From Treponema sp. Marseille-Q4130 (GTDB lineage: Bacteria > Spirochaetota > Spirochaetia > Treponematales > Treponemataceae): a stretch of 64,000 bases of DNA. Position 1 is the stretch's first letter. The number at the start of each line of letters is the position of its first letter. The notes beneath the pieces were generated by a model. That model worked only from the letters and a program-made list of their open reading frames with translations, had not been told where the DNA came from and did not search any database. The stretch covers positions 186,001 through 250,000 of the forward strand of contig NZ_JACSET010000004.1 in assembly GCF_014334325.1 (NCBI RefSeq), written 5' to 3'. The translations under genes were made by a program, and so were the position numbers. Below are positions 41,799 to 49,442 of the stretch, piece after piece.

Positions 41799-42839
41799 GT
41801 GACCATCAAAAACGCAAGAGACGAAGCGATAAAAAAATTAATAAATTCTCCGACGGCTCCGCTCGATGCGGACGTTCTTTTATCGCATACGATCAAGTGT
41901 TCGAAATCTTTTTTACTCGCACATCGGAATGACGATTTGACGGATGCGCAGTACGGCGCATTTATGTCCGCAATCGCGCTTCGCAAAACGGGACTCGCAG
42001 TCGCCTATATCACGGGACACAAAGAATTTTATAAACTCGATTTTATCGTCACACAAGACGTACTCGTTCCGAAGCCGGACACTGAAACGCTCGTGGAAAA
42101 AGCGGTCGAAAGCATCAAAGAGCTTGTACGAAATAAAATGACGAGTACCGACAAAGCGGTATGGACTGCCGAAGCGCCGAAAAAGAACGCCGAAACGACG
42201 AAACAAAACGAAGGGAGGCAAACCGACGGTACGCTTCGCATCGCCGATATATGCACGGGAAGCGGCTGCGTCGGTATCGCGGCAGCTCGTGAATTGAACG
42301 AGTGCGGAATCTTTTGCGATCTTACGCTTACCGACATTTCTTCCCACGCTCTTGAAATCGCAAAGCAAAACGCGGAACGGCTTTTAACAAAAGATCAGTT
42401 CGAACGCACGGCATTCGTCTCAGGCGATCTGCTGAATGCACTTTCGCCCTTCTCCCTCTTCGACGCGATACTCGCAAATCCGCCTTACGTGCCGTCCGAT
42501 GAAGTGACGGAATTATTAAAAGACGGAAGAGGCGATCCGGCTCTCGCCCTCGACGGAGACGCAGACGGCACGCGCGAAAGAAGGCAAAGCTCGGACGGTC
42601 TTGCGATCACGAGGCGCCTCGTAGTGCAAGCGTATGAGCGCCTCGCACAAGGCGGTGTGTTTTTTCTCGAAAGCGGCGAATACAATGCAAAAGAAGCCGC
42701 TCACCTGATGAAAAAAGCCGGTTTCGTCCGCGTCGAAACGCACTGCGATCTGTCGGGCAGGCCGCGCGCAACGACAGGCCGCCGAAGCGGCATCGTTTAT
42801 TTGCCGCAGTGCAGCCACGTGAGTTCGTGCTTATTATAA
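41799..42839 (+). CDS. prmC: Release factor glutamine N5-methyltransferase
   Basis: 346 residues, starting GTG at 41799, 32 bases behind prfA. The N-terminal helical domain (1-80) precedes the Rossmann methyltransferase with PKPDTETLVEKAVE, the SAM motif IADICTGSGCVGIAAARE and the catalytic LANPPYVPSDE (NPPY). An extra Lys/Glu/Thr-rich loop (about 110-145, TAEAPKKNAETTKQNEGRQT) makes it longer than the usual 280-290 residues. It methylates the Gln of the RF1/RF2 GGQ motif. The last 43 bases overlap the end of the convergent RlmM-like gene. Confidence 0.94.
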   Translation: MTIKNARDEAIKKLINSPTAPLDADVLLSHTIKCSKSFLLAHRNDDLTDAQYGAFMSAIALRKTGLAVAYITGHKEFYKLDFIVTQDVLVPKPDTETLVEKAVESIKELVRNKMTSTDKAVWTAEAPKKNAETTKQNEGRQTDGTLRIADICTGSGCVGIAAARELNECGIFCDLTLTDISSHALEIAKQNAERLLTKDQFERTAFVSGDLLNALSPFSLFDAILANPPYVPSDEVTELLKDGRGDPALALDGDADGTRERRQSSDGLAITRRLVVQAYERLAQGGVFFLESGEYNAKEAAHLMKKAGFVRVETHCDLSGRPRATTGRRSGIVYLPQCSHVSSCLL

Positions 42840-43831
42840 TTCAAATGTATGACACGGCTGTCGGGAATGACTGCAAATTTTTCTACAAGCTGCCAATCGA
42901 TATCGCCCTGCATTTTTATCGTACAGATCATATTCCGGCAAAGCCCGCTTGAAAGCCATGTGCCGATCCAATCGTAAAGCCTCGAAGGATAGCATATCAC
43001 ATCGCTGAAAACCCAATCGCACGCTCCGACATCCTCGGGCTTGAGCGTAAAGGCATCGTGCTTTAAAAATTCGACGCGGGGATGCGTCATAAGACCCGGC
43101 GCCAACTCCGCGCGGTCTACCGAAAACACCGTGCAGTCTAAACCTGCAAGCACCCACGTCCAACCGCCGGGGCTTGCACCCGCATCGAAACAGCGCTCTC
43201 CGGCACACGGCGCTTCACAGCCGAAAAAAATCCGCATAAACGTCAACGCTTCATAGAGTTTCAAATATGCGCGGCTCGGCGGATCTTCGTGATTTTCCGC
43301 AAACCGGATCGCACCGGCAGGCAAAAAACTCGTCGTCGCTTCCGATGCAAGCATCTCATGTTCTCCGATGAGCGTATACAACCCGATGGGAGACGCGGGT
43401 ATGCGTGCGGGAAAGGTGCGCTCTTTGAGATTGACATACGGAAGTTTTTCCTGAATAAGCGAAGCGCGCCTAAAAAAACGATACTGATACGGAGCCCAAG
43501 AGCGCTGCATATCGGTAAGAGCGTGCGCCGCATCCCCTATCGAATCGAAACCGATCACAAGAGGCGAAAGCATAGCCGTGCGGCACCAATACGGCGTGCA
43601 AAGACTCGAATCGCCGTTTTCCGAAAGCGTATTTCCGTTTTCTTTCGCATCGCCTTTAAAATTATTAATTAATAAATTATCGATATGCGGAACATAGAGC
43701 AAATCTCCGTATCGCACGGAATCGCGTAAATCGCAAAAAAAACGTTCGCGAAGTTCGGAGACGAGCATATCGTACATATCGGGAAACGATAAAAATGCGG
43801 CGCCCGGTAATTTTTTTACACTACTTGGCAT
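42797..43831 (-). CDS. FtsJ/RlmM-like SAM-dependent methyltransferase
   Basis: 344 residues. The C-terminal Rossmann domain has GERCFDAGASPGGWTWVLAG (SAM-binding), then VFSVDRAELAPGL, GACDWVFSDVICYPSRLYDW and CTIKMQGDIDWQLV, which match the RlmM (YgdE) 2'-O-methyltransferase layout including the catalytic Lys. The N-terminal 150 residues should be an RNA-binding part. E. coli RlmM methylates C2498 of 23S rRNA; this is the best guess for target. The gene starts inside the end of the PilZ gene (16-bp overlap) and its 3' end overlaps prmC on the other strand. Residues near DNLLINNFKGDAKENG are coded by an unusually AT-rich stretch. Confidence 0.85.
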   Translation of the reverse strand: MPSSVKKLPGAAFLSFPDMYDMLVSELRERFFCDLRDSVRYGDLLYVPHIDNLLINNFKGDAKENGNTLSENGDSSLCTPYWCRTAMLSPLVIGFDSIGDAAHALTDMQRSWAPYQYRFFRRASLIQEKLPYVNLKERTFPARIPASPIGLYTLIGEHEMLASEATTSFLPAGAIRFAENHEDPPSRAYLKLYEALTFMRIFFGCEAPCAGERCFDAGASPGGWTWVLAGLDCTVFSVDRAELAPGLMTHPRVEFLKHDAFTLKPEDVGACDWVFSDVICYPSRLYDWIGTWLSSGLCRNMICTIKMQGDIDWQLVEKFAVIPDSRVIHLNYNKHELTWLHCGK

Positions 43832-44235
43832 ACGGAGCCGACGATTTGATTTTCGACCCTTTGTTCATCGGCAGCGTCGGAAAGGCCTGCGACATATTCG
43901 GAAAGGTATACGGAATCGGGAGAGCGGAGAATACTGAAGCCGATTTCCGTCGCGCCTCTGTCTTCTTTTACCCAGCGCGGATGACAGAGCAGCGTAAAAG
44001 CGGTTTTGTGCATTTCGCCCGAAATGTGCGAGGGCATCACCCTTATCTCATAATCGCTGTCGAGGTCTATGACGACGGGAAAAGGATAATGCACTTTGCA
44101 GCCTTCCCTGCTTATGTTGTCGAGCACGCCGGGCAGGGCGCAGATTTGCGGAGCGTCTATTCTGCCGATATCGTCGTATCGAATCGATTTTCGAGCGGCG
44201 GCACACATAAGGACAGTATGTCCGTTTTTTTGCAT
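43816..44235 (-). CDS. PilZ-domain protein
   Basis: 139 residues from the ATG at 44235 (MQKNGHTVLMCAAARKSIRY). The c-di-GMP-binding PilZ signature is complete: R-x3-R in ARKSIRYDD and N-x-S-x2-G in LDNISREGCKVH, followed by the beta barrel (YPFPVVIDLDSDYEIRVMPS). PilZ domains bind cyclic di-GMP and relay it to motility, adhesion or regulation. It probably shares a transcript with the RlmM-like gene, which starts within its last codons. A tandem repeat sits between its start and lysS. A longer frame upstream is made only of that repeat. Confidence 0.85.
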   Translation of the reverse strand: MQKNGHTVLMCAAARKSIRYDDIGRIDAPQICALPGVLDNISREGCKVHYPFPVVIDLDSDYEIRVMPSHISGEMHKTAFTLLCHPRWVKEDRGATEIGFSILRSPDSVYLSEYVAGLSDAADEQRVENQIVGSVCQVV

Positions 44236-44256
44236 ATAGTCAACACGCTCATCGAA

Positions 44257-44311
44257 GCGCGAAATTCCCCGCGCGACTTGCAACGAGCACGAAGCGCGAA
44301 GTTCCGCGCGG
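44257..44311. repeat. Partial copy of the 38-bp GC-rich repeat
   Basis: About 1.5 units related to the array at 48117-48248: GCGCGAAATTCCCCGCGCGA, then CTTGCAACGAGCACGAAG and a second GCGCGAAGTTCC. It lies between the lysS stop and the PilZ start. Confidence 0.7.
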
Positions 44312-44335
44312 TGAAATCGCAAACCTCGCTTCCGC

Positions 44336-45931
44336 TCAATATTCCGCGAATATCCTTTCGAGCTTTTCTTTTCCGATGATCTTCATAAAGCTTGCAAGGC
44401 GCGGTCCCTGCTCTTTACCGATGAGCACGCGATACATAATGCCGAAAAGCTCTTTCGGCTTAATGCCGCATCCGACGGCCGCGTCGTAGATCTTTTGCGA
44501 AAGCTCCTGCTCTCCGCTTTCTTCGACAAAGGGCAGCACATCGCTTTTCATCTTTTCGACGACCGCTTTTTCCACGTCGCTTAACGCGACCGCCCCGCTT
44601 CCGAGCCGTAGCGCAAATTTAAAATCTTCCGGCGCGCATTCGGTAACCCAATACCACGCGCACTCGCATCTCCTCTTGAGGCATTCTTTTTGTTCGTCCC
44701 GCACGTCGCCCAAAGATGCGATGACCGCGTCGATGTCGCCGGAATACGTCTGTAAAAGCGTCGTGAGCATTCTGAAGCCGATTTGATAGGGCATGACACG
44801 CGGCAGCTCGGGCTCCACTTGAGCAAGCAAATAGACGCGCTTTTCGTGATTTGCGACATCGTCGTTTTTCGCCTGTTCGAGCCCCCACGCGATGCGCTCG
44901 GTGCGGTCGTAAGCTTCGTACACCGTGATGACGTCGAGGTCGAAGCTGATCGCAAATTCGTGATCGACTTTGTTGACGGCAAAAATATAGCGCAGCACTT
45001 CCGGCTGGTACACGCAAAGCGCGTCGGGGAGCGCGATGACTTTACCCTTCGACGACGACATCTTTCCGGGGATCCCCTTTAAGCCGACAAAATCGTACTT
45101 CATCGTAACGGGCGCATCCCAGCCGTACACTTTTTTCGAAACGAGTTTTGCCGTATCGTAAGAACCGCCGGGACTCACGTGATCTTTTCCGCCCGGCTCG
45201 AACACCACCTTTTCTTCGTTCCATCTCATCGGCCAGTCGACTCTCCAGCCGAGCTTAAAGCCCTTCGACGTACGGAGATCTTCCGCCGCTTCGTGTCCGC
45301 ATTCGCACTTGTACGATACGCCGTATTCGCCGTCGTAACCGGTGATCTCCGTCGTGTCGCGATTGCACTTCGAACAGAACACCGAAACAGGCCAATACGC
45401 TTCGTCGGCTTTCATCTTGTGCGCGTCGTCGCGATATTCGTTCAGACACGATTTAATAAGCTCGCGATTTTGCATCGCCTTTTTCATGCCTTCGGCGTAG
45501 CGATTTTCGCGGTAGCGTTGAGCCTGATATAAAAATTCGGGATGAATGCCGACTCTCGGGAGCTCCCGCTCGATATCGACTTCGTGATGGCGCGCGTAGT
45601 TTTCATCGCGCCCTGTCGTATCGGGCACCATCGTAATCGGAAAGCGAAGGTATTTTTTCAGTTCGTCCTGATTCGGCATGTTCGCGGGCACTTTGCGGAA
45701 TACATCGTAATCGTCCCACGAATAGATAAATCGCACGTTTTTACCGCGGTCGCGCAGCGCACGCACAACCAAATCGACCGTGATGATTTCACGGAAGTTC
45801 CCGATATGCACGGTACCCGACGGCGTTATACCCGAAGCGCAGGTATACAAATCGCGCTCGCCTCGCTCCGAAACGATATTGTCCGCGACGCGGTCCGCCC
45901 AATGGCACAAAAGTTTTTTATCGACGCTCAT
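44336..45931 (-). CDS. lysS: Lysyl-tRNA synthetase, class I
   Basis: 531 residues. This is the archaeal-type class I enzyme: the HIGH-like sequence SGTVHIGNFREIITVDLVVR, a KMSKS motif as GKMSSSKGKV at about 290, and a zinc-like cysteine cluster (FCSKCNRD and KCECGHE). The C-terminal helical domain ends IIGKEKLERIFAEY. Class I LysRS replaces the usual class II form in spirochaetes, some alphaproteobacteria and most archaea. It charges tRNA-Lys. A dispersed element lies about 20 bases upstream of its start. Confidence 0.97.
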   Translation of the reverse strand: MSVDKKLLCHWADRVADNIVSERGERDLYTCASGITPSGTVHIGNFREIITVDLVVRALRDRGKNVRFIYSWDDYDVFRKVPANMPNQDELKKYLRFPITMVPDTTGRDENYARHHEVDIERELPRVGIHPEFLYQAQRYRENRYAEGMKKAMQNRELIKSCLNEYRDDAHKMKADEAYWPVSVFCSKCNRDTTEITGYDGEYGVSYKCECGHEAAEDLRTSKGFKLGWRVDWPMRWNEEKVVFEPGGKDHVSPGGSYDTAKLVSKKVYGWDAPVTMKYDFVGLKGIPGKMSSSKGKVIALPDALCVYQPEVLRYIFAVNKVDHEFAISFDLDVITVYEAYDRTERIAWGLEQAKNDDVANHEKRVYLLAQVEPELPRVMPYQIGFRMLTTLLQTYSGDIDAVIASLGDVRDEQKECLKRRCECAWYWVTECAPEDFKFALRLGSGAVALSDVEKAVVEKMKSDVLPFVEESGEQELSQKIYDAAVGCGIKPKELFGIMYRVLIGKEQGPRLASFMKIIGKEKLERIFAEY

Positions 45932-45952
45932 AACATTTCCTTATTAAAAAAT

Positions 45953-46070
45953 ATTCGTGCTGAGGCTTTAATACCCCGACGCTCTGCGTCGTAACAAAGG
46001 GTATTAAAGCCGACTGCAACCACCTTATGAGAGCAACATACCCCGACGCTCGCGTCGGGGTTGTTGATTA
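45953..46070. repeat. Dispersed two-hairpin element, copy A
   Basis: Starts ATTCGTGCTGAGG. The first hairpin is CTTTAATACCC paired with GGGTATTAAAG and has GACGC/GCGTC inside. The stretch CGACTGCAACCACCTTATGA is identical in the second copy. The second hairpin is CCCCGACGCTCGCGTCGGGG. Copy B lies at 48267-48383 in the same orientation. The rest of the 45932-46214 gap shows no gene. Confidence 0.85.
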
Positions 46071-46214
46071 ATTACTATTCCGACCGATCGACGGCACGGA
46101 TATTTTGTTATAATAGCACGTGACCGGAAGAAAAACAACCGCCCGCACGAAGCTTATCGCACACACGAAGCTGTCGCACAGAGTCTAAGCAAGCCTCTCG
46201 CGCCAAATCTCTCG

Positions 46215-47870
46215 TCACGCTTCGTATGCGTGCAGCTGCTCCGTCATAAGCGGGATGAGCTGCTTTTTGCGCGAAACGACGTCTTTCAAATAGTAGATAT
46301 GCTCTTCGAGGCGCGGAAAGGTGACGAGGGATAAAAATTTTTCATCCCCGACCAAAAACAGCATACTCGACAACTGCGTGATGTCCGTAACAAGGAGCGC
46401 CGAAAAAAGCGCTTTTCGCGAACGCTGCTCGATTTCAAGCTCTTCGATGAATTCTTTTTTGCGGTCGAAAATTTCTTTCGTATCGTCGACTTCGATTTGA
46501 CTCACCGTATAATTCACTTTACCCTGCACATACTCTTTCATATCCTGAGCGACGAGGTCGTGCGTGCTCCGCCCTTTGATGCGGCTGCCGGCGGCGATCA
46601 CGTCTTTGCCGAGCTGCTTGACGTCGAGACCGGTGATGTCAGAAAGGTATGCTGCCGTTTCCCGATCTTCGTCCGTCGCCGTCGCTGACTGCAGTATAAG
46701 CGTATCGGAGAGAATGCCGCACAACAAAATGCTCGCGATTTCGCGCGGGATCGGTACTTTGTTTTCGCGGTAGAGATTCGTTATCAGAGTCGATGTCGAT
46801 CCGATCGGCTTTGAAATAAACGTAATCGGATAATCGGTCGAAAGCGTGCCGAGCCGATGATGATCGATCACTTCGCGTATGCGGTAGTGTTCGATACCGT
46901 CGACCGCCTGAGAAGCTTCGTTGTGATCCACCAATATCAATTCGATGCCCGGCTCCTGCAAGAGATCGTGTTCGGAAATGAGACCGACGAGTTTTTTGTC
47001 GTCGTCGATGACAGGGAGGCAGCGGCACGGAGATTCCTGAATGAGCGGACGTATCTTCGCTACCGTATCTTCCGGATGCACGGCCGGAACGTCGACGTCC
47101 GCCATCACCGAAACGGGAGTCGCATAGGGGATAAGCATCGCCGTCGCAGACGTCGCATAGGGACTGATGATAACCGACACTCCCCGCTCTTCGGCCTTTT
47201 CGCGCAGTTCTTTTGTCAGCGGATTTCCGAGCGTGATGATGAGGAGCTTGACTCCCGCGTCGATCGCCGCGCTCTGTATGTCTTCACGGTCTCCGGTAAT
47301 GACGACGGCGTTTTCGCTGTTGTGCTCCGAAAGCGTTTCGGTAAAGGTTTCAAGCGATCCAGCACCGACGATCACCGACGCTTTAAACACATCGTTTTCG
47401 TTTTTGGCGATGACAGGCTGCGCATGTATCGTACGCGCGATGAGTGCGATGCTCGCCGGAAATGCCGTTTTGTGTTCGGGATTCAAAACGGCGAGCACGT
47501 TTTGCGCAAATATATTGTAATGCAGCATCGCCATATACGCGCCGTTTTCATCGACGACCGGCAGCACGCGGCTTTCGAGCCTGTCCATTGCGCTGATGGC
47601 ATCCCACACCGATTCGTCTTCCCCGACGGCATCGCACGAACCGCTCATAAAGTAGGCGACTTTCGGAACGACATTGGGGATATATTTCGGATAGGGCACT
47701 TTGAAGCGATTGAACACGTATTCCGTCTGCGGAGAAAAATGCCCGGCACGGCACGCAACATAATTTTTTTGACCGAGCAGCTCTTTTAAGCGCGCATACG
47801 CAACCGCCGCAACGCCACAGTCGGTGTCGGGATTTTTATGTCCGATAATGTAAACGGTTTTCTCTTTCAT
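46215..47870 (-). CDS. ppaC: Manganese-dependent inorganic pyrophosphatase with CBS and DRTGG domains
   Basis: 551 residues from the ATG at 47870. The DHH catalytic motifs are split by a regulatory insert: TVYIIGHKNPDTDCGVAAVA (HxxPDxD) near the start, then CBS sequences (VWDAISAMDRLESRVLPVVD and LVGLISEHDLLQEPG) around a DRTGG domain. DHH motifs resume at IELILVDHNEASQAVDGIEH and REVIDHHRLG, followed by the DHHA2 domain (SRIKGRSTHDLVAQDMKEY). Such CBS-PPases hydrolyse pyrophosphate and are tuned by adenine nucleotides. The start has only a weak ribosome site. Dispersed two-hairpin elements lie on both sides of the gene. Confidence 0.94.
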   Translation of the reverse strand: MKEKTVYIIGHKNPDTDCGVAAVAYARLKELLGQKNYVACRAGHFSPQTEYVFNRFKVPYPKYIPNVVPKVAYFMSGSCDAVGEDESVWDAISAMDRLESRVLPVVDENGAYMAMLHYNIFAQNVLAVLNPEHKTAFPASIALIARTIHAQPVIAKNENDVFKASVIVGAGSLETFTETLSEHNSENAVVITGDREDIQSAAIDAGVKLLIITLGNPLTKELREKAEERGVSVIISPYATSATAMLIPYATPVSVMADVDVPAVHPEDTVAKIRPLIQESPCRCLPVIDDDKKLVGLISEHDLLQEPGIELILVDHNEASQAVDGIEHYRIREVIDHHRLGTLSTDYPITFISKPIGSTSTLITNLYRENKVPIPREIASILLCGILSDTLILQSATATDEDRETAAYLSDITGLDVKQLGKDVIAAGSRIKGRSTHDLVAQDMKEYVQGKVNYTVSQIEVDDTKEIFDRKKEFIEELEIEQRSRKALFSALLVTDITQLSSMLFLVGDEKFLSLVTFPRLEEHIYYLKDVVSRKKQLIPLMTEQLHAYEA

Positions 47871-47969
47871 AACAATATTTTCGTGCAAATCGCGCCCTTT
47901 GTCAAATAATTATAACGGGACGGAAATCCATCAAGCGTCGGATACAAGCGTCACGGAAATCCATTTTTA

Positions 47970-48055
47970 ATGGGTAATGGGTATTTTCTAATGAGTAATT
48001 GTTAATGTGTAATGTAATGGGTAATTGTTAATGTGTAATGGATAATTTCGGTAAT
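47970..48055. repeat. Degenerate TAATGGGTAAT-type AT-rich repeat
   Basis: Repeated units of the form TAATGGGTAAT, TAATTGTTAATGTGTAATG and variants occur about five times between 47970 and 48055. A weaker series is at 34131-34190. No gene is present. Confidence 0.65.
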
Positions 48056-48116
48056 GAAGCGGTATTGATTTTTCCATTTCATACGGAAACAGGATACGGC
48101 ATGTGCCGTACATTGA

Positions 48117-48248
48117 GCGAAGTTCCCCGCGCAACCTTGCAACGAGCGCGTAAGCGCGAAGTCCCCCGCGCCACTTGCAACGAGCACGAAGTGCGAAGTT
48201 CCCCGCGCAACCTTGCAACGAGCGCGAAGTGCGAAGTTCCCCGCGCAG
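48117..48248. repeat. 38-bp GC-rich tandem repeat, about 3.5 copies
   Basis: Units read GCGAAGTTCCCCGCGCAACC then TTGCAACGAGCGCGAAGT with small changes; they begin near 48117, 48154, 48192 and 48230. The sequence can form GC-rich hairpins. A partial copy lies at 44257-44311. Confidence 0.8.
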
Positions 48249-48266
48249 GAAACGATGTTCCCGTTT

Positions 48267-48383
48267 ATTCGTGCGGAGGGTTTAATACCCTGACGCTTGC
48301 GTCGTAACAAAGGGTATTAAAGCCGACTGCAACCACCTTATGAGAACAACATATCCCGACGCTTGCGTCGGGGGGTGTTGATT
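48267..48383. repeat. Dispersed two-hairpin element, copy B
   Basis: Near-identical to 45953-46070: the TTTAATACCC/GGGTATTAAA hairpin, the shared CGACTGCAACCACCTTATGA segment and the CCCGACGC/GCGTCGGG hairpin. It ends about 90 bases before the second Rpn-family gene. Confidence 0.85.
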
Positions 48384-48475
48384 TTTACAAAAAACCGCGT
48401 AATTTATCACTTTATCGGCGATATATAGATCAGCGGCTTCCTTGTCGCACTATCTCAATAATCAAGGATATCCCT

Positions 48476-49330
48476 ATGGAATATACCCATAAACCCGTCG
48501 ACGAACTCACCTTTACCGACGACTTTATGTTCGGCACGGTCATGAAAAATAAAATGATCTGCAAGGGTGTCATCGAACGGCTTTTGCATATCAAAGTCGG
48601 TAAAATAGAATATCCCTCCCTGCAAAAAACGATAGCACCCTTTTACGAAAGCAAGGGCATCCGTCTCGACGTCTATGTCTCAGACCCCGAGCGTATTTTC
48701 GATATAGAAATACAAACGTCGATCCCGCCCTCTCTTCCCAAACGCACGCGTTATTACCAAAGCCTTATGGATGTCGATAATCTCTTGTGCGGTCAAAGTT
48801 ACGCGGAATTGAAAGAGAGCTACGTCATCTTTATCTGTACGCAGGATCCCTTCGGCAAGGGGTTACCCGTTTATACATTCCGCAACGTATGCAGTGAAGA
48901 TGGTACTCTTTTTCTTGATGACAAATCGTATAAAGTATTTTATAATGTGGGTGCCTACGGTAAAGAAGATGAACCTGAATTGAGCGCTCTGTTGGAGTAT
49001 CTTTGCGAAAGGCGGGCGACGAGCGGTTTTACACAGCACATCGATGAGCTTGTCGAAAAAGCGAAACGGAACGAAAAGTTCAGGAGCTGGTATATGTCGT
49101 TGAATATTTGGAAAGATGATTTACTAAGAGAGGGTTCACAGCTGGGTGAAAAGATCGGCTTTGAGCGGGGCGTTGCTGCGGGAATACGCAGAGGTCGACG
49201 CGACGGTATTGCCGCGGGATCGTATCAAAAAGCACGGGAAACGGCAAAGCTGATGCAGCGAGAAAGCTGTTCTGTCGATTTTATACAGCGGATGACCGGT
49301 CTCTCGGAAGCGGAAATCGAAAAACTGTAA
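48476..49330 (+). CDS. Rpn-family PD-(D/E)XK nuclease, second type
   Basis: 284 residues. [20 protein letters not shown] is the N-terminal Rpn motif; [20 protein letters not shown] supplies the PD-(D/E)XK acidic residues (D, and E-x-Q as DIEIQTS), and [14 protein letters not shown] follows. It is a different branch from the pair at 34-35.5 kb. The C-terminal part has a Gly/Arg-rich linker ([20 protein letters not shown]) and ends [19 protein letters not shown], the same HTH-like tail. Inside the frame AGGAG lies seven bases before an ATG at 49094, again allowing a separate C-terminal product. The region upstream is repeat-rich. Confidence 0.88.
   Translation: MEYTHKPVDELTFTDDFMFGTVMKNKMICKGVIERLLHIKVGKIEYPSLQKTIAPFYESKGIRLDVYVSDPERIFDIEIQTSIPPSLPKRTRYYQSLMDVDNLLCGQSYAELKESYVIFICTQDPFGKGLPVYTFRNVCSEDGTLFLDDKSYKVFYNVGAYGKEDEPELSALLEYLCERRATSGFTQHIDELVEKAKRNEKFRSWYMSLNIWKDDLLREGSQLGEKIGFERGVAAGIRRGRRDGIAAGSYQKARETAKLMQRESCSVDFIQRMTGLSEAEIEKL
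49094..49330 (+). CDS. Internal-start small protein of the second Rpn gene (putative RpnS)
   Basis: 78 residues in frame with the nuclease gene, beginning [25 protein letters not shown] at 49082-49086 is seven bases ahead of the ATG. It matches the arrangement of the unrelated-in-detail Rpn pair at 34-35.5 kb, which makes chance less likely. Confidence 0.5.
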   Translation: MSLNIWKDDLLREGSQLGEKIGFERGVAAGIRRGRRDGIAAGSYQKARETAKLMQRESCSVDFIQRMTGLSEAEIEKL

Positions 49331-49442
49331 CGGTATTTGCTGTAAAGCTCGACATCCGGCCTTTTTAGGTAAAAATTGATTTCCGTCTACAAACCGTCGG
49401 ATTCGATTGCCGTCCATCCTTTTTCGTGTTAAAATCTCCGCT

